Source: UBA5734 sp964528645 (GTDB taxonomy: Bacteria > Bacillota > Clostridia > Saccharofermentanales > UBA5734). Taken from it: a DNA stretch of 64,000 nucleotides. Of this stretch, positions 50,778 to 59,049 are shown in pieces (the stretch's first letter is position 1; every line of letters begins with the position of its first letter). Position numbers and translations under genes: made by a program. The DNA lies in the NCBI GenBank assembly GCA_964528645.1, contig CAZGSR010000004.1, forward strand, positions 21,157 to 85,156, given 5' to 3'. The notes below the pieces were generated by a model. It was not told the origin of the DNA and ran no database searches. It worked only from the letters and a program-made list of their open reading frames with translations.

Positions 50778-50877
50778 AAGTTTAATGATCGTGCAACTAT
50801 CTGACCTGCATGATACCAGATGGAATGGTCGGTTGAATAAGCCTCATCTCACAAGGCATGGTCAAGCTGCCAGCGTC

Positions 50878-52008
50878 TTATCGACGGATCAGATTCCGTT
50901 CGATTGAAATATTCAACATCACACCGAGGCCGATGAAATTGACAACCATCGAGGTACCGCCGAGGCTGACAAAGGGCAACGGGATGCCGGTAATGGGCAA
51001 AAGGCCGACGCACATGCCAAGGTTCTCGATGTAGTGGAAGGCCAGGGAAGCAGTCAGTCCAACGACCATGTAAGCGGCTGCCGGCCGATGGGGATTGATC
51101 TGGGCGGCGATGTAGAGGCTGCGGGTGAGGAAGTAGAAAATCAGGATCAGGAGAGCTGTTGTCCCGATGAATCCCATATGTTCAGATACGGCGGTGTAGA
51201 TGAAGTCGGACCATTTGATCGGCACGTGGACGGGATCGCCGCCCATATTGCCGGCCAGGCCACCGGAAGCAATCGCGGCCTTGGCCTGGAGCAGGTTGTA
51301 GGAAGCATCCGGATCATGGCCCGGATAGAGAAAGGTCAGGATGCGGTTTTTCTGGTAATCGCCAAAATAGAAGATCCAGGCCAGCGGGATCGCTATGACT
51401 GCGGAGGAGACACCGAGCAAGACGACGCGCCAGGAGATGCCAAAGACAAACAGCATGCAGACGAACATGAATACGATGACCATGGTCGTGCCAAAGTCGG
51501 GCTGCATCATGATCAGTCCAACCGGGACCAGATAGAGGGCACCCATCAGCGCAGCACCGGTCCAGCGGCCAATGCGTTTCTGGCCGATCGCCTCAAAGAG
51601 ATTGGCCGAGACCATGGCCAGGCCGATCTTGGTCAGTTCCGAAGGCTGGAAAGTCCCCAGGACCGGAAGCTTGAGCCAGCTATCAGCGCCCCACGTGCTT
51701 TCCATGGAGAAACCATCGACCAGGACCAGGGCCAGCAGCAACACACTGCTACCATAAATGATGTAACCAACCAGACGCAGGGACGGCAGTTCGATCCGGC
51801 CCAAAACCAGTGCCAGGACAATGCCGATCAGAACAGCCCCGATCTGCTTGTACAGATTCTGCGGGTAGTCTTCGAATCCAGTGCTGAGAACCTGGTTAAG
51901 TACATACAGGCCGATCAGGGTGATGGCAAGGACTGGGACCAGCAGCCAATAATCGATCGCGCTGAGGTAACCATCGCGTTTGAGTTGGGTGACGCCTGTA
52001 TCAGCCAT
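50878..52008 (-). CDS. rodA: SEDS peptidoglycan polymerase RodA
   Basis: A 376-residue polytopic protein with about ten membrane helices. LGTFQPSELTKIGLAM, MMQPDFGTTMVI and GIPLPFVSLGGTSM are SEDS motifs. The start at 52008 (MADTGVTQLKRDGYL) overlaps the lgt end by 8 bp; a longer frame inside lgt is rejected. It is the elongation counterpart of the FtsW in the dcw cluster. No dedicated partner PBP2 gene is adjacent. Confidence 0.92.
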   Translation of the reverse strand: MADTGVTQLKRDGYLSAIDYWLLVPVLAITLIGLYVLNQVLSTGFEDYPQNLYKQIGAVLIGIVLALVLGRIELPSLRLVGYIIYGSSVLLLALVLVDGFSMESTWGADSWLKLPVLGTFQPSELTKIGLAMVSANLFEAIGQKRIGRWTGAALMGALYLVPVGLIMMQPDFGTTMVIVFMFVCMLFVFGISWRVVLLGVSSAVIAIPLAWIFYFGDYQKNRILTFLYPGHDPDASYNLLQAKAAIASGGLAGNMGGDPVHVPIKWSDFIYTAVSEHMGFIGTTALLILIFYFLTRSLYIAAQINPHRPAAAYMVVGLTASLAFHYIENLGMCVGLLPITGIPLPFVSLGGTSMVVNFIGLGVMLNISIERNLIRR

Positions 52009-53014
52009 TTGGGGTGTCCTGGGACTCCTCATCGCACTCAGCTGCAGCTGTGGCAGCAGCGGGTTCTGCTGTTTCCACCGGGGCAGATGATGAATCTTTT
52101 GTCTGGTCCAAGGCTGGGACTTCCACGAAATCCTCCAGAGCGATAGCATCAGCCGACCGGGCTTGCGCCGATTTCTTGCCGAGAACAACGATCAGGATTG
52201 CGGAAACAACGACCATGACGGCGGATAGAACCTGGGAGATGCGCCAGTTGGTCGCACCGATGAACAGAGCATCGGTACGGATGCCTTCAACAAAAAAGCG
52301 GACGATGCCATAGCCGAGCAGATAAGTCAGCAGGACTTGGAACGAAAAGCGCCGGCTGCTGCGGATCTTCAGCAAGATGAAAAACAGCAACAGGTTGCCG
52401 AGGAATTCGTACAGGAAGGTCGGGTGAACCGGCGCAAATGCATCGGTGCCCGGAACATTGGCCAGATAGGCAGAGGTCTGGCTGGAGATCATGCCCCAGG
52501 GCAAGGTCGTATTGGTGCCAAAAGCTTCCTGGTTAAAGAAATTACCCCAGCGACCGATTGCCTGTGCCAGCGGCACATAGACGATGATGAAATCGAGGAT
52601 GTCAGCGAGTTTGATCTTTTTGAACCTGGCGACCAGGATGATGGCCAGTGCGCCGCCGATGACGCCGCCATAGAAAGCCAGGCCACCTTCACGTGTATTG
52701 AAAACACGCCGCCAATCTGCACTGTAGTAATCCCATTCGAAGACGACATAATAGATCCGGGCAAAGACAATCATGGCTGGAATCAGGAATATGTAAATAT
52801 CCAGGATGTCATCTGATTTCAGGCCGAATTTGTCTGCCTGGCGGGAGGCCAGGAACAGGCTCAGGATGATCGCAATGGCAATCAGGAGGCCATACCAGTA
52901 AACCGGGACACCGAACAGGGAGAATGCAACCCGGCTGACCGGGAGATTTTCGATGCCAAGACCGGGGAAGCTGACTTCAACCGGAGCGCTGGTGAGAGCT
53001 TGTGCGATAGACAT
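52001..53014 (-). CDS. lgt: Phosphatidylglycerol:prolipoprotein diacylglyceryl transferase
   Basis: A 337-residue membrane enzyme that adds diacylglycerol to the lipobox Cys of prolipoproteins. The Lgt signature GRWGNFFNQEAFG lies near residue 155, with HPTFLYEFLGN and YGIVRFFVEGIR. The C-terminal 60 residues are an added acidic, Ala-rich cytoplasmic tail. It is one base from the M16 peptidase gene. Confidence 0.94.
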   Translation of the reverse strand: MSIAQALTSAPVEVSFPGLGIENLPVSRVAFSLFGVPVYWYGLLIAIAIILSLFLASRQADKFGLKSDDILDIYIFLIPAMIVFARIYYVVFEWDYYSADWRRVFNTREGGLAFYGGVIGGALAIILVARFKKIKLADILDFIIVYVPLAQAIGRWGNFFNQEAFGTNTTLPWGMISSQTSAYLANVPGTDAFAPVHPTFLYEFLGNLLLFFILLKIRSSRRFSFQVLLTYLLGYGIVRFFVEGIRTDALFIGATNWRISQVLSAVMVVVSAILIVVLGKKSAQARSADAIALEDFVEVPALDQTKDSSSAPVETAEPAAATAAAECDEESQDTPNG

Positions 53015-53015
53015 G

Positions 53016-54335
53016 TTAATCCTCCGTTTGACGATTGATGATCGACAAGGTGTAACTTCTGGGATCGGACAGAAAGGCGAGCTGCTGGGCAGCTATTTTT
53101 GCATCCATCTTATCATAGAGGACCGGGTAATCAAAAAGGTCTAGACCGTGCTGGTTGCACTGGGCCTGAACCAGTCCGCTGTGGTCGATCGAATCGAGGG
53201 AACGGACGAAGTCGCCGGCTGCTGCCCGTTTCTGGATCTCGAACAAAGCAGGGTCAAGACCAGCAGCAAATGCTTTTTGCAGACCTTCAACGAGGGCTTT
53301 TCCGGCAGCGAGGGGGTCCTTGGATTCACCACCGGCAGCCAGGAAGGCAAAGCTGGGTTCACAGGCGTAATGATACCCGAAGGAATCATTGATCAGGCCC
53401 CGGGCAAAAAGATCTTCATAAAGCGGTGAAGCCGGTGATAGCAAGGTGTCAAAAGCCAGGCGAGCCATGCGCTGGCGCATGACGAGTTCACGACCGAAAA
53501 GAGGGGTCTGGGGCAGGATTGCTGGATCTTTGATGCCAACCAGGAACGAGGGGGCTGAGACGTCCATGGATTTTTCAACCAGTGCCGCGACAGGATGGGT
53601 CGGTTCGTCCGGGAGGATCGCCTCGCCCTGGATTTCTCGGCTATTTTCCAGCCGGTCCGCCAATCGCTGCAGAATCTGTTTTTCATCCATGTCGCCGACC
53701 AGCGTCAGGGACAGCTTGCCTGGCTGATAAAAAGTCGACCAGACCATCTTGAGATGCTCGCTGGTGATCGACTGGACAGATGCGGCGGTACCGCCGATGT
53801 CCTGGCGCACGGGGTGGTTTTCATACAGTCGATCCAGCAACTGGACATAGCAGACGGTATCTGGATCATCCAGATACTGGTCAAGCTCGGCCAGGATGAC
53901 CGGACGTTCCGCCTCGACCCGATCAGGACCCAGGTAGGGTGCCAGGACGGCATCCAGATAGAGGTCGAGAGCGGCTTCAAAATGAAACACACTCGAAAAA
54001 TAGTACATGGTATGGGTGTGGCTGGTATAGGCATTGGCTGAAGCACCCAGGGCGGACAATCGCCCGAGCAGTCCACCCTCTTCATCCCGGCTGAAAACGC
54101 AGTGCTCGAGGAAATGGGCCGTACCATCCGGGACTAGACTTTGCTGGCCTGCTGTTTCAAACCGGGTGTGGATCGAACCATACGGGACTGTCAGGGCAGC
54201 GAAGCGGCGGGAAAACCCGGGACGTGGCAAGACCTTGACCACGAAACCACACGAGTGGTGCCAGGTCTTCAAAACATGCCCGGTCAGGGGATCGACGGTT
54301 TCAATCAAAGTAAATGCGGACAATCGGTCATTCAT
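53016..54335 (-). CDS. M16B zinc peptidase, catalytic partner (YmfH-like)
   Basis: A 439-residue peptidase. The inverted zinc motif HFLEH is in TAHFLEHCVFSRDEEGG near residue 76, with the downstream Glu region ILAELDQYLDDPD. Length fits the YmfH half of the Firmicutes YmfF/YmfH pair, in which one subunit holds the zinc and the other supplies substrate-binding residues. Its upstream neighbour encodes the non-catalytic half fused to RibF, overlapping by 8 bp. No signal peptide, so cytoplasmic. Confidence 0.88.
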   Translation of the reverse strand: MNDRLSAFTLIETVDPLTGHVLKTWHHSCGFVVKVLPRPGFSRRFAALTVPYGSIHTRFETAGQQSLVPDGTAHFLEHCVFSRDEEGGLLGRLSALGASANAYTSHTHTMYYFSSVFHFEAALDLYLDAVLAPYLGPDRVEAERPVILAELDQYLDDPDTVCYVQLLDRLYENHPVRQDIGGTAASVQSITSEHLKMVWSTFYQPGKLSLTLVGDMDEKQILQRLADRLENSREIQGEAILPDEPTHPVAALVEKSMDVSAPSFLVGIKDPAILPQTPLFGRELVMRQRMARLAFDTLLSPASPLYEDLFARGLINDSFGYHYACEPSFAFLAAGGESKDPLAAGKALVEGLQKAFAAGLDPALFEIQKRAAAGDFVRSLDSIDHSGLVQAQCNQHGLDLFDYPVLYDKMDAKIAAQQLAFLSDPRSYTLSIINRQTED

Positions 54336-56601
54336 CAGAAGACTCCTTGGCTGTCAGGGTAAAGCTGGCAGAGAGTTTCAGCTGGCTGGCCCGCTCGATC
54401 ACAGCCTGACGGTCCACACGATCCAGCAAACTCAGGGAATCCTGGACTGAAATGGTCCGACCGAGATTCACCCCGTTCATCAGGTGTGATAACAAGTTAT
54501 CCAGATCATCCGGGATGGACCGGATATGGCTCTCAACCAGAGTTTTGGAACGCTCCAGCAACTGGTCGCTGAATCGGCCAGAGGCCAGGTTTTCAATCTG
54601 GGCGAATATGGCCTGGCGGGCTTCGTTGACACGGTCTGGTGCAACCCCGGCTATGACCAGCAAGGTGGACAGATAGCGGCTGTTGACCGAATAGACACTG
54701 TAGGCCAGGCCCAGTTGCTCACGGACGACCTCGAACAAGAGGGAATGGACATCCCCACCCAGCATGGAGTTCATCAGGGTGTCGACAATCGAATGATGGC
54801 TGAAATAGGGTTGCAGGCCGGAGAATGCCAGGCAAATCCGAGCCTGTTCCACTTTCTTGCTCTCCACTTTTTCTGCAGGTGGCATGGGACGGAAAGCTGC
54901 CGGAAGCAGGGGCAAAGTGGGGCTATAGAACGTAGCGGCCTGGCTGGACACAGTCCTGGCTGGCTGGCTGGTTTTGTCAGGTTCACCAAGGGATGCCGGC
55001 CGCAGCTGGGCGACATGCTCCAGCAGCGATTCCAGCAGTGAATCCGGCAAATCACCTGCGACAGCCACCTGGCAGTCGAGTTGCTTTAATTGGTGGAAGG
55101 CCGTTGTCAGGTCTTCCCGGGTCAGTCCCTGCAGAGTCTCCAAATCGCCGGCAGCCAGCAGCCCGAATGGTTGATCACCACAGAGCAGTTTCATGCACTG
55201 GTCATGGGCATATTTGGCTTTGTCATTTTCCCGGGCCAGCAGTTCCATCACGAGTCCAGAACGCTCCGCTTCGAAAGAGACTGCCTGGAAAAGGCCATCC
55301 GCGTCCAGGTCGGGTCGGGTCAGCAAGCTGAAAAAGACTCCCAGGGCCGCGGCAAAGGGAGATGAACGGTCGGTCCAGTTCATCAGTCCGTTGACGGCAA
55401 TATGGAGACTGAATAAATCGCCATCCTTGCTGACCTCGGTTTCGATGCTGGCACCATACAGGCTGTCGAGAGCGGCAGTCAGGCTGGAACGGCTGGGATA
55501 GTCCTGGCAGCTGGCCGACAGGACCCGTGACAGCAAAGACAGGAGGCTGGCGGTCCGGCGATCGATCCGGGTCCGGTATGTGATAATGGCAGTGGCCTGG
55601 GCAAACCGGGTCGTGCGGATGATCCGGACGGGAATGCCGCGGACGTTGGCAAACTCATAGCCCTGTTCACAGCTGCGATGATAAGCCCTGGCCTGGGCCA
55701 GGTCCTCCTTGACTTGGGCCACCAGGTCCAGCAGGGATTCAAAAACGGCTTCCGGCCGCAGGCGATACAAAAACTCGACCGTGATGGCCTGACCATAGAG
55801 GTCCAGGCTGGTATCGAACAGGAAGGATTCGATATTGGGTTTTGGACTTTCGTCCTGGATCGTTGGCCGGATACCGATATTGGTGATCGACTCGTAGGTG
55901 CGATTGCCAACCCGGGTCCGGGTCGCATAGACACCATAGGCCGGAATGGCCAGGTCCGCATCAATGGCAATGTTGGCGGTCGGAAAGCCCAGTTTGCGGC
56001 CCAGTTTCTTGCCCTCGATCACGGTTCCGGTCATGGCAAACGGAAACCCGAGACAGCTTTCAGCCAGGCGGGTGTCACCTTCAGCGATCAGGCGACGGAT
56101 CCGCGAACTGGAAACTTTGTCCCCGTGCAGACGGACTTCCGGCACCACAATGATTTCACACTGGTGTTGCTCACCCCAGCTGCGCAGGAGATGGATATCC
56201 CCTTCCCCACCCTGGCCAAAGCGGTAGTCCTTGCCCACCACAACCAGATGGGCGTTCAATCGTACGCCCAGGATGTCGTCCAGGAATTCGACTGCCGGCA
56301 TGGCTGCAAACTCTGGTGAAAAAGGTTGCAGGCAGACTTCTGCTACGCCTGTGTCGGCGATTCGCTGCAGTCGCTGGTCCAGCGTCGACAGGTAGCCGGC
56401 AAACTGGCCTTCCGGAGATAATGTCACGAGGGGGTGTTCAGGAAAGGTATAGACAGTCGGGCGCAGACCCTTGACCTGGCACTGGTAGACCATGGTCCGG
56501 ATCAGGTCCTGGTGGCCGCGGTGCACCCCATCGAAAAAGCCGAGGGCCACGCCTCGAGCCAGGGACGAATCCAGGGTATCATTCGGATAGAAGATGTTCA
56601 T
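54328..56601 (-). CDS. Fusion of RibF (riboflavin kinase/FAD synthetase) with a non-catalytic M16B peptidase subunit
   Basis: A 757-residue protein in one frame. Residues 1 to about 310 are a complete RibF: GVALGFFDGVHRGHQ (FMN adenylyltransferase motif), VSSSRIRRLI, and a riboflavin kinase domain with GRKLGFPTANI and YGVYATRTR. From about 320 it continues as a YmfF-like M16B protein without HxxEH, with LAYSVYSVNSRYLS near the end. The junction (AYHRSCEQGYEFANV) holds no stop and no in-frame ATG, GTG or TTG suitable as a second start; nearby GTG and ATG are out of frame. It sits between truB and its M16 partner, so the likely origin is loss of a stop between neighbouring ribF and ymfF. Confidence 0.85.
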   Translation of the reverse strand: MNIFYPNDTLDSSLARGVALGFFDGVHRGHQDLIRTMVYQCQVKGLRPTVYTFPEHPLVTLSPEGQFAGYLSTLDQRLQRIADTGVAEVCLQPFSPEFAAMPAVEFLDDILGVRLNAHLVVVGKDYRFGQGGEGDIHLLRSWGEQHQCEIIVVPEVRLHGDKVSSSRIRRLIAEGDTRLAESCLGFPFAMTGTVIEGKKLGRKLGFPTANIAIDADLAIPAYGVYATRTRVGNRTYESITNIGIRPTIQDESPKPNIESFLFDTSLDLYGQAITVEFLYRLRPEAVFESLLDLVAQVKEDLAQARAYHRSCEQGYEFANVRGIPVRIIRTTRFAQATAIITYRTRIDRRTASLLSLLSRVLSASCQDYPSRSSLTAALDSLYGASIETEVSKDGDLFSLHIAVNGLMNWTDRSSPFAAALGVFFSLLTRPDLDADGLFQAVSFEAERSGLVMELLARENDKAKYAHDQCMKLLCGDQPFGLLAAGDLETLQGLTREDLTTAFHQLKQLDCQVAVAGDLPDSLLESLLEHVAQLRPASLGEPDKTSQPARTVSSQAATFYSPTLPLLPAAFRPMPPAEKVESKKVEQARICLAFSGLQPYFSHHSIVDTLMNSMLGGDVHSLLFEVVREQLGLAYSVYSVNSRYLSTLLVIAGVAPDRVNEARQAIFAQIENLASGRFSDQLLERSKTLVESHIRSIPDDLDNLLSHLMNGVNLGRTISVQDSLSLLDRVDRQAVIERASQLKLSASFTLTAKESSDE

Positions 56602-57688
56602 GATGGATGAAAATCCTTTCCGTTACAATTCGAAATGTCTCAATGCTCCTGCCGGTTTCCTGTTCGAGATGACCCATACCGGCCAGGCCAGCGGGTCCAT
56701 GGATCGCCAGGCGAAGGCCATCGTGTGGTAGGACATCTGGTACAGTCTGAGCCCGGACCTGGTTTTGTTCCAGGAACAGTTTCTGGCCCTGGACCAGTTT
56801 CCTGACCTGGTCACCTGGTAACTTCAAGATGGGAAAACCAGACAAGGCCGCGGTCAAGTCGTGGATCTGGCCCGATGCAAAAAGCTCTTGCCAGAGTTCA
56901 TCCTGGATCAGGCGCCGGACCGATCGATCTGCCGGATCAAGGCCACGATTCTGGTGTATGTCCAGTGCCAAAGCTTCAAAACGCGCTTCCAGATCATCCA
57001 GTGTCACAGCCTGTTCCAAGGAAAAGGGTCCGACCTTGGTGCGTACCAGACGTTCGGCGTGTGCAAACCAGCCCAGCTGCTGTCCGAGTTCATCTGCGAT
57101 CACCCGAATGTAAGTCCCCTTGGAAACCTCGAGAGTCAGGTCACACGATAACCTGGGGCCACCGGGTTCTGTTTCATCGAGGCAATCGATGGCATCCAGG
57201 ATCGCCTGGTGGATGACGATCGGTCGACTCTGGCGTTCGATTGTCTGGCCAGCCCGGGCCAGGGCATACAAGGGCTGGCCATCGATCTTGACCGCAGAAT
57301 ACATCGGTGGGATTTGCTGTTTTTCTCCTGGCAAACCGCGAACCGCCTGTCGGACAGGCTTGAAATCCTCTGCCGCGAGGCGGGACAATTCCCCGGGTAC
57401 AAAGGCATGCGAGCCGGTCACCGTTCCGGTCAGGTCCATTGTATCGGTCGCAGTGCCAAAAAGAACGCGCACTTGATACGTTTTATCGTAGGTATCCATG
57501 AATTGCACGGCAGCCGTCGCTTTGCCGACACAGATGGCCAGCAAGCCCTCGGCAAAAGGATCGAGGGTGCCGGTATGACCGATTTTCTTTTCCCCGATCA
57601 AGCGTCGCAGACGGGAGACAACGCCAAAAGAAGTCAGTCCGCGTGGTTTGTTGACCAGGAGGATGCCATGCTTGATTGATTCAGCCAT
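56579..57688 (-). CDS. truB: tRNA pseudouridine-55 synthase
   Basis: A 369-residue pseudouridine synthase. Catalytic Asp43 lies in GHTGTLDPFAEGLL; QIPPMYSAVKIDGQPLY and SKGTYIRVIADELG are TruB motifs. It is longer than the common ~300 residues because of a C-terminal extension (about 300-369). It overlaps both neighbours in the infB operon. Confidence 0.95.
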   Translation of the reverse strand: MAESIKHGILLVNKPRGLTSFGVVSRLRRLIGEKKIGHTGTLDPFAEGLLAICVGKATAAVQFMDTYDKTYQVRVLFGTATDTMDLTGTVTGSHAFVPGELSRLAAEDFKPVRQAVRGLPGEKQQIPPMYSAVKIDGQPLYALARAGQTIERQSRPIVIHQAILDAIDCLDETEPGGPRLSCDLTLEVSKGTYIRVIADELGQQLGWFAHAERLVRTKVGPFSLEQAVTLDDLEARFEALALDIHQNRGLDPADRSVRRLIQDELWQELFASGQIHDLTAALSGFPILKLPGDQVRKLVQGQKLFLEQNQVRAQTVPDVLPHDGLRLAIHGPAGLAGMGHLEQETGRSIETFRIVTERIFIHHEHLLSE

Positions 57689-58694
57689 TGAGCCACTGGC
57701 CGGCCTGCGCGACTACCAGGTCCACCACTTCATCAAGCGTTTTGTGCCGGATGGTCATGCCAGCGGCCTTGGCATGTCCGCCACCACCAAAGGGACGGGC
57801 AAAGTCAGACGCATGGAAATGGTCATTGCTGCGGATGTTGACCCGGATGGCGCCGTCGGCCAGCTCCCGGAACAGGAAAGCAACCTCCACGCCTGAGATA
57901 CTGCGCAGTTCGGATACAATCCCGTCGAGATCAGTGTCGGTCGCCACCAGCCGCTGCATCAACGCCTGGTCAACGCGGGCGTAAGCCATCCTGTCATCCT
58001 GCAGGAACTGGGCCTGGGAGAAAAGCTCACCTTGGAGGCGCAACTGGGTTTTGGTCGACTCATGGAACAGACGATACGTAATCTGGCGTAAATCAGGTTC
58101 ATAGGCCATGAGATGGGCGGCGATGGCAAATGTTCGTGCCGTTGTATTGGAATAGACAAAGCCACCCGTATCCGAGACGATCGCTGTCATCAGGGCCATA
58201 GCGGCATCCTGGGTCAGCAAAGATTGGCCCAGCTGGCCTTCCAGCTCTGTGACAAGATCAAAAATGATCTCGCCGGTTGCCGACGCCTGTGGATCGATCA
58301 AGCGTAGCCCGCCCGATTCACCGCTCGAGACATGGTGGTCCAGAGCTGCCTGGACAGGTGCATCCCGGTAGAGTTCCTGTCGGCAGCCCAGCCGTTCCGG
58401 TTCCGTGCAGTCTACGGCGATGGCCAAAGCCTGGTCCTGCGGCCAAGTCTGGGTGTCCAGGTCGGCATAGACCGAAACCAGGTCCAGGGCAGGCAGAAAA
58501 AGCAGGCGGGGATTAACTTTTTCGTCGACGAAAATGCGAGCGGTTGCACCAGCCCGGTTTAACGCCAGAGCCAGTCCGATGGCACTGCCAAGGGCATCCC
58601 CATCGGCTCCGACATGCGGATAAATCCCGACTCTATCTTTTTTGCGGATGACCTCCAGGACAACTTCGGCGATGCGATCACGAGTTGGAATCAT
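57681..58694 (-). CDS. nrnA: DHH/DHHA1 phosphoesterase (NrnA-like oligoribonuclease)
   Basis: A 337-residue enzyme of the NrnA/pAp-phosphatase family. The metal motifs are HVGADGDALGSAIG, VDCTEPER and LDHHVSSGE (DHH), with SDTGGFVYSNT; the DHHA1 domain has RPFGGGGHAKAAG. It degrades nanoRNA and 3',5'-pAp, and homologues also cleave pGpG, the product of c-di-GMP hydrolysis, which connects it loosely to the riboswitch island. Start at 58694 chosen with GGAGGG upstream; it overlaps rbfA. Confidence 0.93.
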   Translation of the reverse strand: MIPTRDRIAEVVLEVIRKKDRVGIYPHVGADGDALGSAIGLALALNRAGATARIFVDEKVNPRLLFLPALDLVSVYADLDTQTWPQDQALAIAVDCTEPERLGCRQELYRDAPVQAALDHHVSSGESGGLRLIDPQASATGEIIFDLVTELEGQLGQSLLTQDAAMALMTAIVSDTGGFVYSNTTARTFAIAAHLMAYEPDLRQITYRLFHESTKTQLRLQGELFSQAQFLQDDRMAYARVDQALMQRLVATDTDLDGIVSELRSISGVEVAFLFRELADGAIRVNIRSNDHFHASDFARPFGGGGHAKAAGMTIRHKTLDEVVDLVVAQAGQWLNG

Positions 58695-59043
58695 CCGGTG
58701 AAATTCCCTCCATGGCTTCATCAATCAGGCGGCTCATGCGGATGCCACGCTCAATCGATTCGTCAAAGACAAAGTGCAATTCCGGGGAAATACGCAGGCG
58801 CACTCGGCGGGCCACTTCGCGGCGCATGAAACCTGCCGCGCTTTTCAAGGCAGCGGCGCAATCTTTTTTCTGCTGCTCGGTCCCCAGGACACTGATGTAG
58901 ATATGGGCATGGGACAAGTCGCGGGAAGCCCGCACCTCGACCACCGATACCATCGGCGGGAGGCGCGGGTCCTTGATTTCATTCTGGATCAGGTCAGCCA
59001 CGACTTTCTGGATTTCGTCCCCGACACGGTCGGATCGTTGCAT
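58678..59043 (-). CDS. rbfA: Ribosome-binding factor A
   Basis: A 121-residue KH-like protein of 30S maturation: RVGDEIQKVVADLIQNEIKD, VSVVEVRASRDLSHAHIYIS and RRVRLRISPELHFVFDESIERG are RbfA hallmarks. It follows infB by six bases. Confidence 0.95.
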   Translation of the reverse strand: MQRSDRVGDEIQKVVADLIQNEIKDPRLPPMVSVVEVRASRDLSHAHIYISVLGTEQQKKDCAAALKSAAGFMRREVARRVRLRISPELHFVFDESIERGIRMSRLIDEAMEGISPDDSNS

Positions 59044-59049
59044 GGCTGA

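Noticed and set aside
55650..55720. Two separate genes (ribF and an M16 gene) instead of a fusion
   Set aside because: AAGGAGG occurs upstream of the junction, but the following GTG and ATG are out of frame with the M16 domain and there is no stop codon, so a single reading frame is the better reading.
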